Assembly: GCF_049994905.1 (NCBI RefSeq)
Contig: NZ_CP188258.1
Span: 434,001-498,000 of the forward strand
From: Diaminobutyricibacter sp049994905
Lineage (GTDB): Bacteria > Actinomycetota > Actinomycetes > Actinomycetales > Microbacteriaceae
Direction: 5' to 3'
Length of the DNA stretch: 64,000 nt
Below are positions 26,796 through 34,081 of this stretch, piece by piece. The notes under the pieces were generated by a model. The model saw only the letters and a program-made list of their open reading frames with translations, made no database searches and was not told the DNA's origin. The first letter of the stretch is position 1, and each line of letters opens with the position of its first letter. Position numbers and translations under genes: made by a program.

Positions 26796-27198
26796 GACAA
26801 CCTCGGTCTCTTGTGGTTAGGTTCGCTCGGAGGCGTGGTTTCTATAGAATATATTATAAATGAACCTTTGGCGAGGACCACTTCGGATGCTCGGAGCGGA
26901 AGGCAGGAGCCCCGTGCGCGCCAACAGTGCGCCAGCACCGAGCCGCTGGGAAACATTACAAGTTTGTGACGGAAGTTGACGCACCGCCGTACTCATGTCT
27001 ACCTTGTTCGTGGGAAGCATTTTATTTTATCTACAAAGTACGAACATAGCGCTTTCAGTAGATCGAAGAGTGACTGCGCGGTAGCCGCTGAGATCCAGGG
27101 CACGCAAGGTCGAAGCTCTCAACATTTCGCTAAGAGGCCAGGGTCGAACCCCGTCGGCCCATTTCGTTCAACGGAACTACTCAATGAGGAGGAAGTAC
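26796..27198. other. Divergent intergenic region (about 400 bases)
   Basis: No gene is supported. It separates the acyl-CoA dehydrogenase operon (minus) from the ABC transporter operon (plus). Site 9 lies at its left end. The part from about 27000 to 27060 is unusually AT-rich (GCATTTTATTTTATCTAC), which could be the transporter promoter. Confidence 0.5.
26844..26858. promoter_or_regulatory. AT-rich operator, site 9
   Basis: The 14-mer TAGAATATATTATA (26845-26858) pairs at 6 of 7 positions. Bases 26844-26857 are identical to 18944-18957 in front of etfB. It lies about 50 bases before the acyl-CoA dehydrogenase start. Confidence 0.65.
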
Positions 27199-28374
27199 AT
27201 GAAAGCAACGATGTATAGGCGCCGGATGCTACGTGCTGGTTTCGCTACCGCATCTGCAACCGCGCTTGTGATCGCGATGGCAGCATGCAGCGGCGCCGGC
27301 GCGTCGTCGTCGACCACAGCGGGGACTGCAGCAGACGCTGCCGGCTTCAAGACAGCGGCGGCCAAAGTCGCTACCTATCGAAAGGTGCCGACCTCGATCG
27401 GCATCACCCAGCCGATCGGGAAGCCGATTCCGTCGAACAAAACTGTTGTTCTGATCGGTGCGGGCCAGGGCGGGTCGGGAACGATCCTCACGTACAACGG
27501 CTTCAAGGACGCCGCGAAGCTCATGGGTTGGAATGTCAAGGAAATTCAGCCGCAGCAGCCCACTCCGCAGTTGCTGCAGCAGGCTCTCAACCAGGCGAGC
27601 CAGTTGAACCCGGACCTCCTGGTCATCTCCGCGGTCGATGTGGCCCCGATCGAGACACAGCTGAAGGAATTCCAATCGAAGGGCGTCCCGATCGTCTCGA
27701 CGACAGGAGCCGACCCGACGGGCGGGGTTTTGACGCTGCAGTTGATGGGTGTCGATGGTCTCAGCAAACTGGCGCAGGCCGTAGGCGACAAGTCCCTGGC
27801 AGACATGGGGGCACCGGGTACCGTCGGAATGGTCGGCATCCAGGGCTACAAAATCATCAACGACTACTCGAAGAGCTACAAGAGCGAGGTCAACAAGCTG
27901 TGCCCAAGCTGTCAAGTCAAGTCGATGGAATTGCCACTGACGTCGCTCGGCACCACAGCTGGTAGCGACATCGTCAACTGGCTGCGGGCCAACCCTGACA
28001 TCAAATCGCTCTTCGTCGGCTGGGACGGCATGGACGCGAACCTGTTCTCGGCAGCGAAGCAGGCCGGCGTCACCCTGCCCAAAACGTACTCGGTCGCCCT
28101 GGTGCCCGAGAACCTCACCACCCTGTCCGCCGGGACACTCACTGCGAGCACGCCGATGGACACCACGGAGCTGGGCTGGCGTCTCGCCGATGCGGCTGCG
28201 CGCATCTTCACGGACCAGACGGCGAGCGCACTCGACCAGGACGTGAAGTACGAGCGCGCTGTGCTCTGGGACAAGGAGTACGGGAACATTCCGCAGTCGG
28301 CTCCCAGCGACGGTTCCTACCCGCCGGTCGTGGCCAACTACCAGGACCAGTACAAGAAGATCTGGGACAAGTAG
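27199..28374 (+). CDS. Ribose-type ABC transporter substrate-binding lipoprotein
   Basis: 391 residues from ATG 27199, six bases after AGGAGG. The N-terminus MKATMYRRRMLRAGF is basic, a hydrophobic stretch follows, and the lipobox IAMAAC gives a lipid-anchored protein. The mature part is a periplasmic-binding-protein-like I fold (sugar-binding type): KTVVLIGAGQGGSG, then LNPDLLVISAVD, GVPIVSTTG, and the hinge region NPDIKSLFVGWDGMD. A CPSC pair may form a disulfide. In this island the ligand may be an acid or polyol and not a true sugar; that is a guess from context. Confidence 0.88.
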   Translation: MKATMYRRRMLRAGFATASATALVIAMAACSGAGASSSTTAGTAADAAGFKTAAAKVATYRKVPTSIGITQPIGKPIPSNKTVVLIGAGQGGSGTILTYNGFKDAAKLMGWNVKEIQPQQPTPQLLQQALNQASQLNPDLLVISAVDVAPIETQLKEFQSKGVPIVSTTGADPTGGVLTLQLMGVDGLSKLAQAVGDKSLADMGAPGTVGMVGIQGYKIINDYSKSYKSEVNKLCPSCQVKSMELPLTSLGTTAGSDIVNWLRANPDIKSLFVGWDGMDANLFSAAKQAGVTLPKTYSVALVPENLTTLSAGTLTASTPMDTTELGWRLADAAARIFTDQTASALDQDVKYERAVLWDKEYGNIPQSAPSDGSYPPVVANYQDQYKKIWDK

Positions 28375-28414
28375 CCCTCGATCTCGCGTCGCGCCTGAAA
28401 CCTGGCATTGACAT

Positions 28415-28469
28415 GGGCGGCGGACGTCACGTGCATCCATTCGACGGATGCGCGCGACGTCCCCGCCCG
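28415..28469 (+). other. Long intercistronic stem-loop after the binding-protein gene
   Basis: GGGCGG/CCGCCC, GGACGTC/GACGTCC and GCATCC/GGATGC stack into one hairpin with a 7-base loop. It probably stabilises the binding-protein mRNA or reduces read-through, a usual feature of such operons. Confidence 0.65.
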
Positions 28470-28495
28470 AACCGGCACTGAGAGAACAGAACCGC

Positions 28496-30115
28496 ATGAC
28501 CAGAAATGACACCGATCCCGTGTCTGAGGGCACGATGGGCTCGCAACCGGACGACGCGGTCTTGGCAACTCGACACGAGACAGGCGAGTTCGCGTTGCAG
28601 CTGCGCCACGTCTCGAAGACCTTTCCCGGAGTACGGGCTCTCGTCGACGTGGATCTCGAGGTGAGGCGTGGCTCCGTTCACGCTCTCGTCGGCCACAACG
28701 GCTCCGGAAAATCGACGCTTCTCAAATGCCTGGCCGGCGTTCAGGACCCCGATCCCGGCAGTGAGGCATTCGTTTACGGCGAGGCGATGGAACTCGGTGA
28801 CGCTCGTCAGGCACACCAGAAAGGATTGCGGTTCGTCCATCAGGACTTCGGCATCGTTGGTGAACTCGGCCTGGCGGACAACATCGGATTCGTCGCAGGA
28901 TACGAGCGCAATCGGTTCGGTGCGATCGACTGGACGAAGCAGGCCAAGCGTGCTGCGGAACTTCTCAGTCGCTTCGGCTTCTCAATCGATCCGGATCGCC
29001 CTCTCGCCGAAGCTTCGCCCCCGGAGCGCACAGCCGTCGCGATCGTGAGAGCGGTGGCGAACTGGAACGCCGACAGCGGTGTACTGGTGCTCGATGAACC
29101 GACAGCGGCCCTCGCATCGCATGAGGTTCACAGATTGTTTGCGCTCATTCGCGAAATCACAGCGGCCGGTGCATCCGTGATCCTTGTATCCCATCGTCTC
29201 GACGAGGTCATGGATATTGCAGATCACGTGACCGTACTTCGTGATGGGTCCCGGGTCTGGGACGGCGAGCTCGGCGATGTCACACTCACGCGGCTCGTCG
29301 ACCTGATTACCGGCACGCACGACCAACCGGCAGACCGTACCCCGGCGACGCGGAACGAGCAGCCGACAACGGCAACACCACCTGCGCTCGAGCTCAATGA
29401 CGTCGAGGGGGAGTATCTGCGCGGAGTGAGCTTCAGCGTTGCCCGCGGGGAGGTCGTGGGAGTCGCGGGCCTGCTCGGATCGGGCCGCGAAGAGTTGCCC
29501 TACGTCGTGGCCGGCGACCGGGCTCAGGTTATGCAGGGGAGCATTTCAATCGGCGGCGTTTCCGTCGATGAGTTGACTATCGGCAAGGCGCGTGAGCTCG
29601 GAGTCTCACTCGTGCCGGCGGATCGTCTGACCGAGGGCATCGTCAGCGGATTCACTACAACCGAAAACGTGTCCCTCGGCTCGCTCACGCGAATTCGACG
29701 CGGAGGCGTCGTAGCGCCGGCCGCCGAACGTTCCTTCGCGCGTCATTGGCTTGATGTGGTTCGTGCCGATCTTTCTTACGCACAGCGGCCCATCCTGACG
29801 CTGAGTGGCGGGAATCAACAGAAGGCTGTGCTGGCACGCTCGCTCGCCGGCTTACCGAAGGTGCTGGTCCTGACCGAGCCGACAGCGGGGGTCGATATCG
29901 GGGCCCGCAACGTCTTCTACGAAGCGATACGGGACGCGGCCGGCAAAGGCCTCGCAATCCTCATGGCCTCGTCCGACGTCGAAGATCTCCTGGCGTGCTG
30001 CGATCGGGTGATCGCGTTGCGGGACGGACACGTTGCAAACACATTTACTGGAGCACAAATGACCAAGACAGCAATCGGATACGCGATCGAAGGAGTGCCC
30101 GATGAGCAACGTTGA
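28496..30115 (+). CDS. Sugar-type ABC transporter ATPase (RbsA/MglA class, two ABC domains)
   Basis: 539 residues with two nucleotide-binding domains. Domain 1 has Walker A GHNGSGKST, Walker B GVLVLDEPTAAL and SHRLDEV. Its signature is ASPPERTAVAI in place of LSGGQ. Domain 2 has the divergent Walker A GLLGSGREEL usual in this class and an intact signature LSGGNQQKAVLARSL, then VLTEPTAGVD. I chose ATG 28496 because the upstream GTG/ATG candidates fall inside the intercistronic hairpin. The end overlaps the permease gene by 14 bases. It powers import of the ligand of the 27199-28374 protein. Confidence 0.9.
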   Translation: MTRNDTDPVSEGTMGSQPDDAVLATRHETGEFALQLRHVSKTFPGVRALVDVDLEVRRGSVHALVGHNGSGKSTLLKCLAGVQDPDPGSEAFVYGEAMELGDARQAHQKGLRFVHQDFGIVGELGLADNIGFVAGYERNRFGAIDWTKQAKRAAELLSRFGFSIDPDRPLAEASPPERTAVAIVRAVANWNADSGVLVLDEPTAALASHEVHRLFALIREITAAGASVILVSHRLDEVMDIADHVTVLRDGSRVWDGELGDVTLTRLVDLITGTHDQPADRTPATRNEQPTTATPPALELNDVEGEYLRGVSFSVARGEVVGVAGLLGSGREELPYVVAGDRAQVMQGSISIGGVSVDELTIGKARELGVSLVPADRLTEGIVSGFTTTENVSLGSLTRIRRGGVVAPAAERSFARHWLDVVRADLSYAQRPILTLSGGNQQKAVLARSLAGLPKVLVLTEPTAGVDIGARNVFYEAIRDAAGKGLAILMASSDVEDLLACCDRVIALRDGHVANTFTGAQMTKTAIGYAIEGVPDEQR

Positions 30116-31196
30116 GGAGCACGTCGTTCAGGCGAACGGATCCAGCTCTGGGTCTGGTCCGAACCGGGCCGATTCGGAGGCAACCGCTTCTGCTCGGCCG
30201 AGCTGGTTGCGGAACCTCAGCTTTACCAACATCAGCGTCGTGTATGTCGAGATCGCCCTGATCATCATCTTCTCGATCTGGGCTCCAAGCACGTTCCCGA
30301 CGTGGACCACTGTGAAGAGCATCCTGAACGGCGCCGCGGTCCCAGGCCTCATGGCACTGGGCCTCGTGCTGCCGCTCTCGGCCCGGCTGTTCGATCTGTC
30401 GATCGGCGGGGCGATGGGTCTGTCCAATCTGTTGGTGGCCTGGCTGCTTGTGAACGCCGGGTGGGGAGTGATTCCAGCGGTAGTTGTGACCCTGCTCGCA
30501 AGTGTTGCCATGGGGCTCTTCAACGGGGTGATCGTAGTGGGCGCGCGGATCGACTCATTCATCGGTACTTTGGCGACGGGTGCACTCTTCGCCACAATCG
30601 GCTCGATCCTGTCCACCGAGACGATCACTGGCGCTCAAATGAACGGCGCGTTCGGCCAGATCGCCACCGTTGGCATCGGTGGGCTCACTCTGCCGTTCTT
30701 CCTGGCACTCCTCGTGACGTTGGTCCTGTGGTTCGTGCAGCGATACACCGTGACCGGACGGCAGATCTACGCCGTGGGATTCAACGACCGCGGATCAAAC
30801 CTGATCGGAATCCGAACAAGACGGCTGAGTTTTGTCAGCCTCGTTGTCACGGGACTGATCATGGGGGTTGCCGGCGTGCTCCTTGCCTCCTCAGTCAACT
30901 CCGGGAGCCCTGGAATCGGGGACCCCTACCTGCTGAGCGCTTATGCTGCCGCGTTCCTCGGCTCAACTCAGTTCGGTGGCCGGTTCAACGCATGGGGCAC
31001 CCTGCTCGCGGTGATCTTGCTGCAAACCGGTACGAACGGCCTGTTCCTGGTCGGCGCACCGCCGTGGACACAGAGCATGTTCAGCGGGCTGGTTCTGCTT
31101 CTGGCACTCGGTGGCTCCAGCCTCGAACAAGCGATCAAGGTGCGATCGTGGATCCGAGCCAAGGGGCGGTCGCGCGTGAATGCGGCGAGTAGCTGA
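30102..31196 (+). CDS. Sugar-type ABC transporter permease (RbsC class)
   Basis: 364 residues, the single permease of the transporter. About 50 soluble residues precede multiple membrane helices. Family landmarks are LVLPLSARLFDLSIGGAMGLSN, GLFNGVIVVGARIDSFIGTLAT and QIYAVGFNDRGSNLIGI. The start overlaps the ATPase gene. No second permease or kinase is nearby, so transport is not linked to sugar phosphorylation here. A perfect hairpin follows. Confidence 0.9.
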   Translation: MSNVEEHVVQANGSSSGSGPNRADSEATASARPSWLRNLSFTNISVVYVEIALIIIFSIWAPSTFPTWTTVKSILNGAAVPGLMALGLVLPLSARLFDLSIGGAMGLSNLLVAWLLVNAGWGVIPAVVVTLLASVAMGLFNGVIVVGARIDSFIGTLATGALFATIGSILSTETITGAQMNGAFGQIATVGIGGLTLPFFLALLVTLVLWFVQRYTVTGRQIYAVGFNDRGSNLIGIRTRRLSFVSLVVTGLIMGVAGVLLASSVNSGSPGIGDPYLLSAYAAAFLGSTQFGGRFNAWGTLLAVILLQTGTNGLFLVGAPPWTQSMFSGLVLLLALGGSSLEQAIKVRSWIRAKGRSRVNAASS

Positions 31197-31223
31197 CTGT
31201 CCGTCTTGCAGCCTTGGTCGCAA

Positions 31224-31263
31224 TGAGAAGTGCACGGACCGAGAGCGGTCCGTGCACTTCTCA
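31224..31263. terminator. Bidirectional terminator (18-bp perfect stem)
   Basis: TGAGAAGTGCACGGACCG pairs perfectly with CGGTCCGTGCACTTCTCA around a 4-base loop, between the convergent permease and SnoaL-like genes. Confidence 0.85.
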
Positions 31264-31281
31264 ACGATAGGCCGAACTCAA

Positions 31282-31659
31282 TCACATGAAGAAGGTTGCG
31301 GTCTCGAAGAGAATCTCGTCGTTGCGGATGTGATAGGTCTCTGTGCCCTTGGCGCCGGTGGGCAGCTCCACGACGAGATAGCCATACTCGCCGTGAGACG
31401 TGAAAGTCTTGAACTCGGGGTGCGCCTCACCTGCGTCGTCTCGAAGACCCTCTGTCTCAGCCTGAAAACTATTGGCCGCCCACTCCTCGATCGCTGCACG
31501 CCCGACGAGCGGGTGATCGATGAAGGAAATGAGGATCACAGCGTCTTCGGCATAATCAGCTGCGATTCGCTTAGCGTCGCCCGACGCCGAAGCCTCTGCA
31601 TGGCGCTGCATTACGGCGAGGGTGGATGCGGAAATCGCATCAAAATCTTCGTTGCTCAC
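31282..31659 (-). CDS. SnoaL-like (NTF2-fold) protein
   Basis: 125 residues from GTG 31659, six bases after AGGAG. The sequence DAISASTLAVMQRHAEASASGD, then AADYAEDAVIL, PLVGRAAIEEWAANSF and ETYHIRNDEILFETATFFM, follows the pattern of SnoaL/NTF2-like proteins. These include isomerases, hydratases and ligand-binding proteins. It has its own promoter with one of the best copies of the AT-rich operator, so it is probably part of the pathway. No activity can be assigned. Confidence 0.75.
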   Translation of the reverse strand: MSNEDFDAISASTLAVMQRHAEASASGDAKRIAADYAEDAVILISFIDHPLVGRAAIEEWAANSFQAETEGLRDDAGEAHPEFKTFTSHGEYGYLVVELPTGAKGTETYHIRNDEILFETATFFM

Positions 31660-31727
31660 AAACATCTCCTTTGATGGTTTGCCCATGGGGCCAAGCGGCC
31701 TCTTCCCGCCGCGCGGGTGGGTTGCCA

Positions 31728-31743
31728 GTATTATATATTATAC
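31728..31743. promoter_or_regulatory. AT-rich operator, site 10
   Basis: GTATTATATATTATAC pairs at 7 of 8 positions. It lies 68 bases upstream of the SnoaL-like gene, just past the end of the preceding aldehyde dehydrogenase gene. Confidence 0.7.
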
Positions 31744-31777
31744 CAACGGGATGGTGGGTTAGCCCGTGAAACGGCGG

Positions 31778-33247
31778 TCAACCGATATTGAAATAGGTGG
31801 CTTTCGGGTAGAGGAAGCTCTCGACGTGCTCTTTGCCGCCTTTCCCTCCGTAGCCGCTCATCTTTGTTCCTCCGAAGCCGACAGCCGGATCGATCACGCC
31901 GTAGCAGTTGACCCAAACGGTGCCCGAACGGATGCCCTGCGAGACACGATGAGCCCGTCCGAGATTCTCCGTCCACAGGCCGCCGGCCAAGCCATAGGGA
32001 GTGTCGTTGGCGAGCTCCAGGACCTCAGCTTCCGTGTCGAATGGGATCACTGTGGCCACGGGCCCAAAGATCTCCTCGCGCGCAATGGTCATGTTGTTGT
32101 GTGCGTTGGCGAAGACAGTGGGCTCGACGAAGTACCCCTTCGCGTGGTCGCCGCCGAGCCGCTGCCCACCGGCCACCAGCTCAGCATCCCTACTTCCGAG
32201 CTCCACATAGTGCATGACGCGGTCGAGCTGGCGCTCGGAGATGAGCGGGCCGATCTGTACGCCTTCCTCACGGCCATCGCCGATCTTGACTGTTCTGGAG
32301 AAGTCAGCGAGCCGCTTCACGAACTCGTCATGAATTTCGCGTTGCACCAAGATACGTGTGCCTGCGACGCACACCTGGCCAGTGTTGGTGAAGACGCCCA
32401 TTCCGGCGCCGGGGACAGCCTTCTCGAGGTCGGCGTCGGCGAAGACGATGTCAGGTGACTTGCCGCCGAGTTCGAGTTGGAGCCGTTTGAGGTTGCCGGC
32501 GGAGGCGCGCACGATTGACTGTGCCGTGACGACGGAGCCGGTGAATGCGATTCGATCCACGCCATGGTGCTCGGCGAGGGGTTGGCCAACCTCCGCGCCG
32601 TAGCCGGTGATCAGGTTGATTACGCCCTCTGGAACGCCGGCCTCCATCATCAACTCGGAGACGCGGATGGTCGTCAACGACGCGTCCTCCGCAGGCTTGA
32701 GAACCGCAGTGCAGCCCGTCGCGAGGGCGGGGCCGTAGATCCACCACATCCCCATCAGCGGTCCGTTCCAGGGAATGATGCCACCCACCACACCAACCGG
32801 GACAAGGTGCTTGAGTGCCGTGAAGTTCGGGGCGATCGACATCGGCGTCGCCGCGACAGTGGCGGAGCCTGTCTGCGAGGCGTAGAACTGCAGAAGCTGC
32901 GAGAGCCATTCCTTATAGCCGCGCGTTCGAGCCAGTGGCGCACCCATGTCCAGTGTCTCAATCAGTGCGAGGTCCTCGAAGTTGTCCATGATGACGTCAT
33001 GTACGCGAAGGAGTAGCTTGCGCCGCTCGTGCGGGGTGTAGTGGCTCCATGGGCCCTCGAATGCGCGACGAGCTGCCGCCACTGCGCGATCGACATCATC
33101 GCTGTTACCCCGCGCGATGCGACACAGCAGCTCGCCGTTCGCCGGATTGACCGCGTCGATCGTTTGGCCAGAGGCCGAATCAACCCATTGCCCGTCGATC
33201 AGCAGCTTCTTGGAACCCTGTATGAAGGCAGGCGTGCTTGTGGTCAC
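31778..33247 (-). CDS. NAD(P)-dependent aldehyde dehydrogenase (third)
   Basis: 489 residues from GTG 33247, seven bases after AGGAG. Landmarks are PWNGPLMGMWWIYGPALATG, the base in LELGGKSPDIV, the catalytic cysteine in NTGQVCVAGTRI, EEIFGPVATVIPF, and GFGGTKMSGYGGKGG near the end. It is transcribed on its own from an AT-rich operator upstream. The aromatic run after the PWN motif differs from the other two copies, so it likely prefers another aldehyde. Confidence 0.92.
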   Translation of the reverse strand: MTTSTPAFIQGSKKLLIDGQWVDSASGQTIDAVNPANGELLCRIARGNSDDVDRAVAAARRAFEGPWSHYTPHERRKLLLRVHDVIMDNFEDLALIETLDMGAPLARTRGYKEWLSQLLQFYASQTGSATVAATPMSIAPNFTALKHLVPVGVVGGIIPWNGPLMGMWWIYGPALATGCTAVLKPAEDASLTTIRVSELMMEAGVPEGVINLITGYGAEVGQPLAEHHGVDRIAFTGSVVTAQSIVRASAGNLKRLQLELGGKSPDIVFADADLEKAVPGAGMGVFTNTGQVCVAGTRILVQREIHDEFVKRLADFSRTVKIGDGREEGVQIGPLISERQLDRVMHYVELGSRDAELVAGGQRLGGDHAKGYFVEPTVFANAHNNMTIAREEIFGPVATVIPFDTEAEVLELANDTPYGLAGGLWTENLGRAHRVSQGIRSGTVWVNCYGVIDPAVGFGGTKMSGYGGKGGKEHVESFLYPKATYFNIG

Positions 33248-33305
33248 CGTCGATCTCCTTTGATATACGGGGCGGGCATCGTTGCCAGGCAACAAACGCC
33301 TCTTT

Positions 33306-33321
33306 CATATATAATACATAA
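33306..33321. promoter_or_regulatory. AT-rich operator, site 11
   Basis: CATATATAATACATAA lies 60-75 bases before the third aldehyde dehydrogenase start. The TATATAATA core is shared with other sites, but its symmetry is imperfect. Confidence 0.5.
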
Positions 33322-33445
33322 TTACTCTCCCAATGTGCGTGCTCGACCAACTGAGGGAGCGCCCAGTGCCTACAAGGGTCCCGAGCAGCGCGGCGTCCCT
33401 GCCGTTGGCTGATCGGCAGACATACCGTGGCCGAAAGGAAATGAT

Positions 33446-33793
33446 GTGAAAGCGGAAATCAGCGCACCATCGTTAGTCGGGTTAGGGGACGAACTCGCCG
33501 CAGGCCGCGCCTACCAGGGGCTCGGTATCGCCTCGTCGAGGGTGGAGATTCTCCGCTTCGTTCTCAGTCGGTCCGAAGTCTCGACGGCCGATGTGATGCG
33601 CGAGTTCTGCATCACACGAAATGGGGCGCGCAACCACCTGGAATCCCTCAGCGCGCAGAATCTGGTAACTGTTCGCCATGCAACCCATCCGCGTGGAAGT
33701 GGGCCGATCAGATACTGGAGGGCAAACCCTCCCGAGGTCGCACTTCTGCTCGACCTCTTCGCCGACTACGTCTTCAGCGCAGCATCACCGTAA
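33446..33793 (+). CDS. Small winged-helix DNA-binding protein
   Basis: 115 residues from GTG 33446, five bases after AAAGGAA. The segment SSRVEILRFVLSRSEVSTADVMREF, then CITRNGARNHLESLSAQNLVTV with a wing (HATHPRGSGPIRYWRAN), is a winged helix like those in ArsR/MarR-type regulators. There is no clear ligand domain. It stands at the end of the island, next to the third aldehyde dehydrogenase promoter, so it may regulate that gene or itself. The family is not certain. Confidence 0.7.
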   Translation: MKAEISAPSLVGLGDELAAGRAYQGLGIASSRVEILRFVLSRSEVSTADVMREFCITRNGARNHLESLSAQNLVTVRHATHPRGSGPIRYWRANPPEVALLLDLFADYVFSAASP

Positions 33794-33995
33794 GGACACT
33801 GGGCGGCCATCGATTGTTCGGCAACATCGCGTTCCAGGCGAACGCTCGGTCTCCGCGCTTTCCAGCCAATCGATCGTCTGCCCATGGTTTCTGCCACCTC
33901 GATTGAAGGACCGATTTCGATGACCAGGTCTCGCTCGACGCCACCTCGTGCCGGTTCGCAATTCAGCTTCGACTAGGCCTGCGTCGGTTCTTGCC

Positions 33996-34066
33996 TACTT
34001 GAATGCCCGACGGCATGATTCAAGTAAAATCACGATTACTTGAATTACACTCTTGTAAGTTCAAGT
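33996..34066. promoter_or_regulatory. Array of TTCAAGT half-sites before fic
   Basis: TTCAAGTAA (34019-34027) and TTACTTGAA (34036-34044) form a perfect inverted repeat with an 8-base spacer. Further copies are TACTTGAA (33996-34003) and TTCAAGT (34060-34066). The array ends seven bases before the Shine-Dalgarno sequence of the Fic gene, so bound protein would block transcription. Confidence 0.65.
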
Positions 34067-34081
34067 TTCTTTAGGAGTGGC

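Noticed and set aside
27136..27163. GGGTCGAACCCC followed by GTCGGCCCA, resembling a tRNA T-arm and 3' end
   Set aside because: No matching 5' acceptor strand, D-arm or anticodon arm lies upstream; probably chance. An attachment-site remnant cannot be excluded, but no integrase is nearby.
26976..27218. 80-codon frame between the acyl-CoA dehydrogenase and transporter operons
   Set aside because: No ribosome site, no recognisable motif, and it runs over the start of the binding-protein gene.
1495..33321. Reading the AT-rich motifs simply as -10 boxes
   Set aside because: Several are symmetric over 14 to 18 bases, more than a -10 element needs, and two share 14 identical bases (18944-18957 and 26844-26857). 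Overlap with -10 boxes is likely but does not explain the symmetry.
33794..33995. Possible small gene between the winged-helix gene and the fic operator array
   Set aside because: Only short frames without ribosome sites or protein-like composition.
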